This document shows positions 27,400 to 35,003 of a stretch of DNA of 64,000 nt, in pieces. Position 1 is the stretch's first letter, and each line of letters begins with the position of its first letter. Source of the DNA: Desulfofustis limnaeus (GTDB lineage: Bacteria > Desulfobacterota > Desulfobulbia > Desulfobulbales > Desulfocapsaceae); contig NZ_AP025516.1 in assembly GCF_023169885.1 (NCBI RefSeq), positions 1,952,501-2,016,500 on the forward strand, given 5' to 3'. A model generated the notes under the pieces. The model was not told the origin of the DNA, searched no databases, and saw nothing but the letters and a program-made list of their open reading frames with translations. The position numbers were made by a program, and so were the translations under genes.

Positions 27400-27484
27400 A
27401 GGTTCATCCGACCCAAGCGTACCCTATCTGCGACCGGGTTATGTGCCTGCACCCCCAAGAAGAATACGCTGAATCCGGATGAGC
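27400..27484. repeat. Short relative of the 3121-3384 palindromic element
   Basis: It opens AGGTTCATCCGACCCAAGCGTAC and closes TACGCTGAATCCGGATGAGCC, the same arms as the element at 3121-3384, with a GCGACCGGG block in common but only about 40 nt of interior. Its right arm contains the ATG used as start of the next gene. Confidence 0.75.
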
Positions 27485-28537
27485 CAGAAAAAAAACCAAA
27501 CCACCAATCGGTTGCCACGCCCATCCAGTACCAAGCGGGGCACCAATCGAAAGACGACACCCTCCCGGAATGCTTCACGGCGTGTAGCGACGATCGGGCT
27601 GGCTCTTGAAATCATCAGCTTGACCGTGGCCGGCATCCTGGCCACGGTCGTGCTTCTGGGTCACGGCTCCCGCCTGTTCAGCGGCACCAGCCTGTTCCGC
27701 AGTCTCCTCCCCTTTGCTTTCTCAGTCTTGGGCATCGCCCTGCTGGGCATCGTCTTTTTCTCTTTCTGGCAGCGGCTGAAAAAACATCTCCAGGCCCGTT
27801 CGTTGCTGCTCCCGGGAGCCGTAGCTCTGACGCTTGCCACGATTGCCGCCTTGCTCATCACCGTGGGCCCTTTCCATAACGAGATTCAATCGTTTCGCAC
27901 CCTCGTCGGCGGCCGTCAGGAAGCGAGCCGCAACGCTTTGTCGCACCAGGTTTATGCCGCGTATCGCCGTCTCGACGAAGCGCAGATCGGGCAATTACTG
28001 AAACGGGCCACCCCTTTCCAGGCCGTCATAGCCGAAGCAGCCGATCATTTTTCCATCGATCCGCATCTGCTGCTCGGATTGGCCGCCGTCGAATCATCGT
28101 TCATCCCGCGAACCAGCGAGGATGGCGGCGAAGGACTCTTTCAAATCACCAAGGTTCCCGAAACCTCGAAATCTCAGGCAGCAAAAATCGTGCCCCGGGA
28201 CCAGCAGGAACTGGGTAATCATCGCTATAACGCATATCTGGCAGCGGCCACCTTGAAACATTACCTCAAAGAGATGAGGGGCGATCTGTTTCTCGGTCTC
28301 CTGGCCTACAACATCGGACCGCGCAACGGCGGACTCCGATTCATCATGGAGAAATATCACGCCGCCACCTTTGTGGAAATCCAACCCTATCTGCAGGATC
28401 TGCCCCGCGATTACCCGATCAAGGTGCTCTCGTACGCCCTTGCCTTCCGCGTTCAAAAACGGACCGGCTCACTGCTGGCTTACGAAGAGGGGAAAAACGC
28501 CGTACGCATTCAGTCCATGGGCATTCCGGGCCTGTGA
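27479..28537 (+). CDS. Membrane-anchored lytic transglycosylase (SLT domain)
   Basis: A 352-residue protein: basic N-terminus (1-40), three hydrophobic segments (about 40-60, 75-95, 110-130), then an SLT lysozyme-like domain. The domain has LLGLAAVESSFIP (catalytic Glu), GGEGLFQIT, and NAYLAAATLKHYL..LLAYNIGP. It would cleave peptidoglycan on the periplasmic side. The ATG lies inside a repeat arm and has no Shine-Dalgarno, so the true start could be further downstream. Confidence 0.85.
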   Translation: MSQKKNQTTNRLPRPSSTKRGTNRKTTPSRNASRRVATIGLALEIISLTVAGILATVVLLGHGSRLFSGTSLFRSLLPFAFSVLGIALLGIVFFSFWQRLKKHLQARSLLLPGAVALTLATIAALLITVGPFHNEIQSFRTLVGGRQEASRNALSHQVYAAYRRLDEAQIGQLLKRATPFQAVIAEAADHFSIDPHLLLGLAAVESSFIPRTSEDGGEGLFQITKVPETSKSQAAKIVPRDQQELGNHRYNAYLAAATLKHYLKEMRGDLFLGLLAYNIGPRNGGLRFIMEKYHAATFVEIQPYLQDLPRDYPIKVLSYALAFRVQKRTGSLLAYEEGKNAVRIQSMGIPGL

Positions 28538-28563
28538 GCAAGACCGAATGATGCTCACAGGCC
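28529..28563 (+). terminator. Strong hairpin at the 3' end of the transglycosylase gene
   Basis: GGCCTGTGAGCA (28529-28540) pairs perfectly with TGCTCACAGGCC (28552-28563), overlapping the stop codon. No T-tract follows, so it may stabilise the mRNA end or need Rho. Confidence 0.55.
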
Positions 28564-28681
28564 AGGTGCCTATGCTTCCGCTATCCGGCAGGCGAATCAG
28601 GCCGGGGTCTGGATGGTGCGTCACCCGGCTGCTGCGGCCTGGGGACTGATTTTCCAGGAGAACAGGGGGGTGAGCTGCTCA

Positions 28682-29374
28682 TCACAGAAAGCACAGGAAC
28701 CCGAAAAAGCGTACCCGGTGGAAATCGGGTCGAGGGGCGACCACTTCCGACCAAGTCAGCCAGTGCGGGTGGGAGGTATCATCGGCACACTTGTACACAT
28801 TTGCCCGCCAAATATCCCGGGGCTGCGGCGGACGCATCGCCACGTACTCGGCAAGAAGGTCATAAGGAATCGTGCAGGCCACCTGCCACGTGACAGGCTC
28901 TGTCAGTTCCGGTTCAACCTGGCCCGGCAGGGAGTGCATCCTGACCAGCGACTCGCAGCGTCGTCTCTCGATGACCCTGGTGCCCCGGCGCTCTTCGCGG
29001 TTGTGATGAAAGAGCACGGTCCCACCGCAATTGATCTCCAGATTGAAATAGCCGGCATCACTATCCGGCCCCGGCACGAAAAAAAACTCGACGCAACTGT
29101 CGCCGCAGACCCGTTCCTGGTGGCGTGCAGCCGTAGCCCGCACGAACCGATCCTCGACACGAAACAGCAGGTGCACCGACCGGTCGTCGTAGCCGATCTT
29201 GAACTCGGTTCGAGGAAAATGGATCGGTCGCGGCCCCATGTAATGATCCAGGACTTCCGCCGGAACGTCCCGCCATGTCGGCGAATCCCAGCGCCAGTCA
29301 GGTTCGGCTGACAATTCCAGCCGGCACACCGAATAGCTCTTACGCCACACCGTTCGCTCAACCGCCGACTGCAT
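28682..29374 (-). CDS. Carbohydrate-binding family 9-like protein
   Basis: A 230-residue protein with the CBM9-like pattern: WRDVPAEVLDHYMG, FKIGYDDRSVHLLFRVEDRFVRA, GDSCVEFFFVPGPDSDAGYFNLEINCGGT, and WRANVYKCADDTSHPHWLTWS. It has no signal peptide, so a cytosolic role is possible despite the family name. It is downstream of the deacetylase gene on the same strand, suggesting linkage to glycan metabolism, though binding is unproven. Confidence 0.75.
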   Translation of the reverse strand: MQSAVERTVWRKSYSVCRLELSAEPDWRWDSPTWRDVPAEVLDHYMGPRPIHFPRTEFKIGYDDRSVHLLFRVEDRFVRATAARHQERVCGDSCVEFFFVPGPDSDAGYFNLEINCGGTVLFHHNREERRGTRVIERRRCESLVRMHSLPGQVEPELTEPVTWQVACTIPYDLLAEYVAMRPPQPRDIWRANVYKCADDTSHPHWLTWSEVVAPRPDFHRVRFFGFLCFL

Positions 29375-29389
29375 CCGCTCTCCTCCGTT

Positions 29390-30226
29390 TCACGTCGACC
29401 CGGTTTTCCCTTCGAGCCGATGCATCACGTCAACACCAAGCAATTCGTCCAGCGGTACAATCCGCAACCCTTTTTCTTTGATGCCATCCAGCAAGGCCGC
29501 TAATTCCTCTTGCAGGAGGCCGGTACCGGTTTCCGGCCGAGGCACCACATCGTGAAGCAAGATGACGTCTCCGCAGCGAATTTTTTTCAGCAGCGTGCGA
29601 GCGAGCCCCCTGATCCTTCGATTCCCCATGTCTCGTGCCCTGCGGCTGAAAGTGACGGCTGTAAGACCCGTTTGATACAGGACATCGGCATAGCGAGGAG
29701 AGAGAATACCGACGGGCGGACGGAAGACAACAGGTCGGATACCATGTTTCTTGAGGCATTCTTCGGTACGTCGAATCTCATCCTCCAGTTTTTTAGACGG
29801 GTAGAACATGATAAACCAGCCGTGACCATAGGAATGGTTACCGATCAGATGCCCCGCAGCGAGAATAGCGTCGATCACCTGCGGGTACTGGTGGGCACGC
29901 TGACCGGTCACAAAGAAGGTGGCCGGGACGCCATGCCTGGCCAGCAGCTCGAGAACCAACGGAGTGACGACGGGATCGGGGCCGTCGTCAAAAGTAAGCG
30001 ACACCGTCGCTCGATCGGCTTGCCCCCTGCTGATTACCGGGAAATAAAAGGAGACCGCCGGGAAGAACGGCAGCACGCAATAGAGCACCACCAACGCCGC
30101 CAGCGGGTATACCGACCACCCCGGATCAAATAGGGCCAGAGCCGCCGCACCGATCAAGGTCCCGGCGCCGATCCACTCGGCAACTGACCAGGGACGAGTG
30201 CAAAACGCTGTGTCCGTAGTGCTCAT
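29390..30226 (-). CDS. Membrane-anchored polysaccharide deacetylase (NodB domain)
   Basis: A 278-residue protein with two N-terminal hydrophobic segments (about 15-60), followed by a NodB domain: TFDDGPDP (metal-binding Asp pair), NHSYGH (the His pair), and RPPVGILSPRY. ILLHD supplies the final motif. It would remove N- or O-acetyl groups from an envelope glycan in the periplasm. Its start overlaps the GT25 stop by 4 nt (ATGA), implying translational coupling. Confidence 0.9.
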   Translation of the reverse strand: MSTTDTAFCTRPWSVAEWIGAGTLIGAAALALFDPGWSVYPLAALVVLYCVLPFFPAVSFYFPVISRGQADRATVSLTFDDGPDPVVTPLVLELLARHGVPATFFVTGQRAHQYPQVIDAILAAGHLIGNHSYGHGWFIMFYPSKKLEDEIRRTEECLKKHGIRPVVFRPPVGILSPRYADVLYQTGLTAVTFSRRARDMGNRRIRGLARTLLKKIRCGDVILLHDVVPRPETGTGLLQEELAALLDGIKEKGLRIVPLDELLGVDVMHRLEGKTGST

Positions 30227-30993
30227 GGACGGCCCAGCAGCAGAATCGCACCCAACAGTACAACGAGCACATGGAAGCAGATGATGCCCCCCTTATGCCG
30301 TTGGAACCATTCATTGCTCCGCTGCACAACCTGCAACCCGCCGCACAGGCGCCGAAAGCGGTCGAGCGGCAGGTACGGGTCGTTGTCGGATGGGGAATTG
30401 CTCTGGAAGGCGATCGCCGGATACAAGGCGTAAAAATGCGACGAGCAGCGGTCACGAAGCAGTGCGTCATAGGCAAGCCCGCGCCAGGGATAGTTTGCCA
30501 CCAGGTTTTCGGCAAAACCTCGGGATACCGCATAGGCGTGGGCAAGACTCCGATAGCGGATCGCGACCACGGACCGGCAGACGGTTTTCCTGCTCCCATG
30601 CACCAGGCAGCCGAGAAAAAAAGCCTGCCAATCATTTTCCCGCCGCAGGAAACGGACGGCATCGGCAAGTCGTTCCGGGGAAAAACCGGAAAAGACGACA
30701 TCGTCCTCGAAGATCAGGATCCGCTCGGCACCGGCAGCCAGACCGCTGGCCAGACAGTGACGATGCGACTCGTAGATCCCCTGTTCACAATTGCTCGGGT
30801 GCTTGCGCACCAGGTGGAACTCAACCCGGTCTCCCAGGCCGACCGACTGTAACTGCGCCTGTGCCGCCCGCCTTCGATCGACCCGATCTTCTATGGAGAT
30901 GCAGTAGATGCGGTCGAAAAATGACCAGTCGTCAGCGGCCGAGCGATCCCTCTCGGCGTCGAAGGCTTTGCCAGTTGCGGAGCGATGTTTCAT
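30223..30993 (-). CDS. Family 25 glycosyltransferase (LPS-type) with C-terminal membrane segment
   Basis: The GT25 pattern is clear: IYCISIEDRVDRRRAAQAQL near the N-terminus, GIYESHRHCL and ILIFEDDVVF (the DDxV-type metal motif). A hydrophobic segment at the very C-terminus (FHVLVVLLGAILLLG) anchors it. I set the start at the ATG at 30993; a TTG 87 nt upstream is also in frame. It is coupled to the deacetylase gene. It is likely involved in cell-surface glycan synthesis. Confidence 0.82.
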   Translation of the reverse strand: MKHRSATGKAFDAERDRSAADDWSFFDRIYCISIEDRVDRRRAAQAQLQSVGLGDRVEFHLVRKHPSNCEQGIYESHRHCLASGLAAGAERILIFEDDVVFSGFSPERLADAVRFLRRENDWQAFFLGCLVHGSRKTVCRSVVAIRYRSLAHAYAVSRGFAENLVANYPWRGLAYDALLRDRCSSHFYALYPAIAFQSNSPSDNDPYLPLDRFRRLCGGLQVVQRSNEWFQRHKGGIICFHVLVVLLGAILLLGRP

Positions 30994-31123
30994 TTTGCTA
31001 GTATGCGCGCGCAGGGAGAGGATACCGAACCTCGGCTTCTGTCGGTTGGCCGGACTGGCGACACTGTACCTGCAGAGCAATCATACTTCAAGAAGATTAA
31101 CCGCTTAGACAAGGAGCGCCACC

Positions 31124-32557
31124 GTGCATATCGCGCTGGTTCATCCCGCAGGTTGCAACTGGGTACCGGGAAAAAAGGACGTGAGCACCACCGCCAACCG
31201 CATGGCGCCGCTCGGTCTGTTATCGCTGGCCGCCTACCTCGAACGACTCGGCCATCCGGTCACCGTGGAGGATTGTCTCGGCCCCCGACCGGCCCGCACC
31301 GGAGAAGAGACGGTGACCCGGGTGCTGGCGAATCATCCAGATCTGGTCGGCTTTTCCACCACCACTTCGGGCTTTCTCGACGCCTATGATCTGGCGGTTT
31401 TGCTGAAACAGAACCATCCCGACATTCGCACGGTTTTTGGCGGTGTCCATGTCTCAGCACTCGGAGCACCGCTGCTCGAGCGATTTCCGGCCATTGATTA
31501 TCTCTGCCTCGGTGAAGGTGAACAGACCCTTGCCGAACTGGCGGCCGGTGCTTCCCCGGGTACCGTCACCGGTCTCGTCTGGCGAGACGACAGCGCAGTG
31601 CGGACCAACGACAGGCGTGAACCGATTCCGGAACTAGACAGCCTGCCCTTCCCCGCCTACGAGAAACTGGTCGGCTTCCCCGGCGGCTACCACCTGCCGC
31701 TGTTCAGCTACGTGCAAGCACCCGGCGCCACCATGGTCACCAGCCGCGGTTGCCCCTACCAATGCTCCTATTGCGACCGTTCGGTATTCAAGCGCGGCTA
31801 CCGGTTCAACTCAGCGGAATATATCTATGAGCATATGCGCTATCTGCGGACCCGCTTCGGCATCCGTCACATCAACATCTACGATGATCTGTTCACCTTG
31901 CAGCGACAGCGAATCGAGAGCTTATGCCAGATGCTTGTCGATCGCCCGCTCGGGCTGCAGTTCAACTGCGCCGTTCGGGTCGGCCATGCCGACGAGTCGC
32001 TGCTTAAACTGCTCAAGCACGCCGGCTGCCTGATGGTCTCCTTGGGCATAGAGAGCGGCGATCCCAACCTGCTCGAGGTCCACAAACCGGGGGTCTACCT
32101 GGACGAGGTGCGCAGCACGGTAAAACGAATCCAGGACAGCGGCCTTCGCGTCAAAGGGCTGTTCATGATGGGACTGCCTGGAGAGACCGAAGAATCCATC
32201 AAAAAAACCAGCGATTTTGTCATTTCGCTCGAGTTGGACGATATGAACATGGCCAAGTTCACGCCGTTTCACGGCGCCCCCGTCTGGCAGACCATTGCCG
32301 AACAGGGAGAGGTGGATGAGGACTGGCGGAAGATGAATTGCCTGAACTTCGTCTTTCGGCCCAGCGGCATCGAATCCTGGGAGAGGCTGGACCACCTCTA
32401 CAACACCCACGTCAAGCGCTTTTATTCCGACCCCGGCTGGCGACGACGGTTTCGGTCCCGGCTTTGGCAACATCGCCACAGCCTAGTGCGTCTGGTGCGC
32501 GATCTCCCCGACTTCCTGTCGGCCATGCGCACCTTTGATCCGACCTCCAACCGCTGA
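31124..32557 (+). CDS. B12-binding-domain radical SAM protein
   Basis: A 477-residue protein with an N-terminal cobalamin-binding-like Rossmann domain (GLLSLAAYLERLGH; DLVGFSTTTSGF; VFGGVHVSAL) and a radical SAM core with CPYQCSYC at about residues 208-215. IESGDPNLLEVHKPG and KGLFMMGLPGETEES are typical of this class, which includes the HpnP/BchE-type methylases and cyclases. The DxHxxG cobalamin motif is not obvious, so cobalamin binding is uncertain. It is divergent from the GT25 operon. Substrate unknown. Confidence 0.85.
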   Translation: MHIALVHPAGCNWVPGKKDVSTTANRMAPLGLLSLAAYLERLGHPVTVEDCLGPRPARTGEETVTRVLANHPDLVGFSTTTSGFLDAYDLAVLLKQNHPDIRTVFGGVHVSALGAPLLERFPAIDYLCLGEGEQTLAELAAGASPGTVTGLVWRDDSAVRTNDRREPIPELDSLPFPAYEKLVGFPGGYHLPLFSYVQAPGATMVTSRGCPYQCSYCDRSVFKRGYRFNSAEYIYEHMRYLRTRFGIRHINIYDDLFTLQRQRIESLCQMLVDRPLGLQFNCAVRVGHADESLLKLLKHAGCLMVSLGIESGDPNLLEVHKPGVYLDEVRSTVKRIQDSGLRVKGLFMMGLPGETEESIKKTSDFVISLELDDMNMAKFTPFHGAPVWQTIAEQGEVDEDWRKMNCLNFVFRPSGIESWERLDHLYNTHVKRFYSDPGWRRRFRSRLWQHRHSLVRLVRDLPDFLSAMRTFDPTSNR

Positions 32558-32868
32558 CACCAAGTCGCCTCAGCCATTGAGTTTTATCATTGCAGTCTCG
32601 GTACCTTGTTCTCACCCGTGAAGTGACCGGAACCCCTCTCAGATCAACAACGACACGAAGGTGCAATCATCGCGATCAGGCGTTGGTTGAGCCGCCGACG
32701 GCACAGAACCCAAACCTAACATATATCATAATTATTTCGTTTACTTGGTTGTCGTATTAACAAGCATATTTCGAATTTTATTGTATAATACGTTTCCGGA
32801 ACCACACACGCACGGCCGACACGTTCATCCGGTCGCGCGTCACTTGCAGCACCAACGAGCCGAAGCCA
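32558..32868. other. Intergenic region with an AT-rich promoter-like stretch
   Basis: The left half has no gene. Around 32735-32800 the sequence becomes AT-rich, and TATAAT at 32784-32789 matches a sigma-70 -10 box, though no good -35 lies 17 nt upstream. It lies 80 nt before the 32869 gene. Confidence 0.4.
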
Positions 32869-33255
32869 ATGGGCACCATCAGCAGAATTCAACAACCAGC
32901 CTCCGAGATGACGGAATTCGTTGCCCATGGTCGGATTGATGTCCGCGACGTGATCGAGGCGTTGACGCATTTCTACGCCGATGAACAGCAAACCATCAAC
33001 TCTCTGTGGGATTTCACCGACGCGGATTTGAGCGGTCTGTCCGCTCATGATATTCAGATGATCGCCGATTTTGTTGCCGTCCATGCCCAAGAGCGGGTAG
33101 GAAGCAAGGCGGCGCTGGTCTTTTCCTCCGACCTTGAGTACGGCCTCGGCCGGATGATCGATGCCCAGTTGGAGATTGAGCTTGCTCCGGTTTTCCTGCA
33201 GAGTTTCAAGAACAAAGAAGCCGCTCAGCTGTGGCTCAACCGGCCGGAACCGTGA
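32869..33255 (+). CDS. Uncharacterised cytosolic protein, SpoIIAA/STAS-like fold possible
   Basis: A 128-residue protein with INSLWDFTDADLSGLSAHDI and KAALVFSSDLEYGLGRMI, ending with AAQLWLN. The alternating beta/alpha pattern and the W-D-F-T-D stretch resemble small STAS-like (SpoIIAA-like) proteins, but I cannot name the family. It is a single gene followed by its own terminator. No signal peptide is present. Confidence 0.7.
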   Translation: MGTISRIQQPASEMTEFVAHGRIDVRDVIEALTHFYADEQQTINSLWDFTDADLSGLSAHDIQMIADFVAVHAQERVGSKAALVFSSDLEYGLGRMIDAQLEIELAPVFLQSFKNKEAAQLWLNRPEP

Positions 33256-33257
33256 TC

Positions 33258-33285
33258 ACGCCGAAGCCACTGTGGCGTTTTTTTC
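33258..33285 (+). terminator. Intrinsic terminator after the STAS-like gene
   Basis: ACGCC (33258-33262) pairs with GGCGT (33274-33278), and a run of seven Ts follows. The stem is short but the T-tract is ideal and starts about 20 nt after the stop codon. Confidence 0.65.
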
Positions 33286-33386
33286 TTTTCACCTCCCCCC
33301 ATCCAAAAGAGCCTTTCGGGAACCTTCGAAGGGTGGTTCGATGAAGCAACCGAGGAGATGACCAATACACCACACCACCCTGCCTA

Positions 33387-34163
33387 CTAGTGTACCGAAA
33401 AGAAGGTGGCCAGCTCCTGAGCATAGCGTTGCCGCTCGCCGATGGTGTTGTGTCCGGCACCGTCGATGACGGTTACTCGGGTTGTCTGGCTGGGCAACAG
33501 GGAGACGAGGGCTCCGCTGATGGAGGCGGGTATCACCTCATCGTGCTCGGCGATGAGGATCAGTTTCGGCATGGTCAGCCGTCCGACCAGCGGCCGGAGA
33601 TCGTATCGATCTCGCAGCAGCAGCCGCACCGGCACCCACGGGTAATAGAACGCCGCCAGATGAGCCATGCTGTCATAGGGTGTGACCAGGGCCAGACGAT
33701 CAACACGTCGGTGTGCGGCAAGATAGGCGGCGACGCCGCTGCCCAGGCTCCTGCCGATCACCCCGATCATCTGATACGTATGACTGATCCGATCATGCAG
33801 GGCAAGCGCATCGGCAGTGAGAGCCGTCTCGGAGGGGGCCCCGGAACTGCCGCCGTAGCCGCGATAGTTCATCAGGTAGACCGTCCAATCGGGGAAAAGC
33901 TGACGAAACGAGTCGATATTGAGCGACACCTGCTCGGCGTTGCCGCCGAAATAGAGCAACGCCCGCTCGGAAGACGACGGCAGACGCCAGATACGTAAGG
34001 TCTCACCGCCATTCTGCAGCAGTAGTGGTTCAGCTGCCACCCGAGCGAAAGAGAGAGCAGGTGTCGGGTAATAGAGCAGGTCCCGTTGCCGCAGGTAGAG
34101 CATCAGACACAGTGCGCAATAGCCAAGCACAGCCACGGCCGCGGCCATCGCGATGGCCTTCAT
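33387..34163 (-). CDS. Membrane-anchored alpha/beta hydrolase (serine aminopeptidase-like, YfhR type)
   Basis: A 258-residue protein with an N-terminal signal anchor (MAAAVAVLGYCALCLML) followed by RDLLYYPTP, typical of the YfhR/BEM46 group. NYRGYGGSSGAPSE precedes the nucleophile GRSLGSGVAAYLA (Ser), and AEHDEVIP and GAGHNTIGE give Asp and His. It probably faces the periplasm. Substrate unknown. Confidence 0.87.
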   Translation of the reverse strand: MKAIAMAAAVAVLGYCALCLMLYLRQRDLLYYPTPALSFARVAAEPLLLQNGGETLRIWRLPSSSERALLYFGGNAEQVSLNIDSFRQLFPDWTVYLMNYRGYGGSSGAPSETALTADALALHDRISHTYQMIGVIGRSLGSGVAAYLAAHRRVDRLALVTPYDSMAHLAAFYYPWVPVRLLLRDRYDLRPLVGRLTMPKLILIAEHDEVIPASISGALVSLLPSQTTRVTVIDGAGHNTIGERQRYAQELATFFSVH

Positions 34164-34215
34164 TGCCGCCGCCCCCGTTGTCTGCAGGACCCCATCAGGA
34201 TCTGTCTACCACTCC

Positions 34216-34767
34216 CTAACGGTTGCCAAATCGGTCGTAGTGAACGAATTCCTTCAGCTCGCGCCGCTTCGGCGGTGACGGGGCCTGATCCGGGTAACCG
34301 AGCGGAATCAACGAAACTACTTCATAACCTTCCGGCACCTGCAACAACGCTTTGGTCTGCAGGTGGTCAAAAAGCCCGACGATAACCGTGCCCAGCCCGA
34401 GATACTGGGCAGTCAGGCAGATGGTCTGGTTCAGCAGACCGAGATCGTAGAGCATCCAGTCCCCCAGGACGGTGGACTGCTCACCCTTGTAGAATCCGGA
34501 TTTGTTTTGCTGGGCGCAGAGCGCCAGGGTGACGGGGGCGTTGGCCACCGCCAGGGTGGCCGGGTTCTTCGGCGAAAGCAGTTTCGACAGGGCGGCCCGG
34601 ATCTCGCCATCCTGTACGACGATGATCTCCCAGCACTGGGTATTGGCCCAGGAAGGGGTCCAGCGCGCCGCGTCCAGGATAGTCGTCAGGGTTTCCTGGT
34701 CGACGAGCTGCGATGTAAACCGCCGGATGCTTCTCCTGCCTTTGATGATGTCAAGAAAAGACTGCAT
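34216..34767 (-). CDS. Nitroreductase family protein
   Basis: A 183-residue FMN-dependent enzyme with IIKGRRSIRRFTSQ at the N-terminus, DAARWTPSWANTQCWEIIV, and GLGTVIVGLFDH. Length and motifs match small nitroreductases. The start is placed at 34767 (MQSFLDIIKG) after an ideal AGGAGG; the open frame runs 56 codons further up without similarity. It lies downstream of the lut operon. Substrate unknown. Confidence 0.88.
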   Translation of the reverse strand: MQSFLDIIKGRRSIRRFTSQLVDQETLTTILDAARWTPSWANTQCWEIIVVQDGEIRAALSKLLSPKNPATLAVANAPVTLALCAQQNKSGFYKGEQSTVLGDWMLYDLGLLNQTICLTAQYLGLGTVIVGLFDHLQTKALLQVPEGYEVVSLIPLGYPDQAPSPPKRRELKEFVHYDRFGNR

Positions 34768-34868
34768 TGGCTCCTCCTGTCTAAGCTGTGCGGCCCGACC
34801 GCCTCGAGGGCCACGGCCGATACCGCGTTCCCGGTTGACGAACCATCTCCCCACGTGACGCTGCCGTC

Positions 34869-35003
34869 TCAATCGTCGATCAGCCACCAACCAAGATTGA
34901 GCACATCGTCTGCAGCACATCCGATCGTGCGCCAAAAATCAATCACCGCCGCGTTTGCCGAACGGACCAGCACCTTGATTTTCGGGCTGTCCAGAAAGAT
35001 CAG
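34869..35003 (-). pseudogene. C-terminal remnant of a GNAT N-acetyltransferase (YpeA-like)
   Basis: A frame with no start codon encodes about 44 residues: FLDSPKIKVLVRSANAAVI, then DFWRTIGCAADDVLNLGWWLIDD and stop. This resembles the C-terminal strand-helix-strand of YpeA-type acetyltransferases (PKI..V..N..V..Y..LGY..ADVLSLGKRLIED). The catalytic acetyl-CoA loop is missing because the frame runs into the end of the lutAB gene. It seems to be the decayed tail of a gene truncated here. The match is by eye. Confidence 0.55.
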
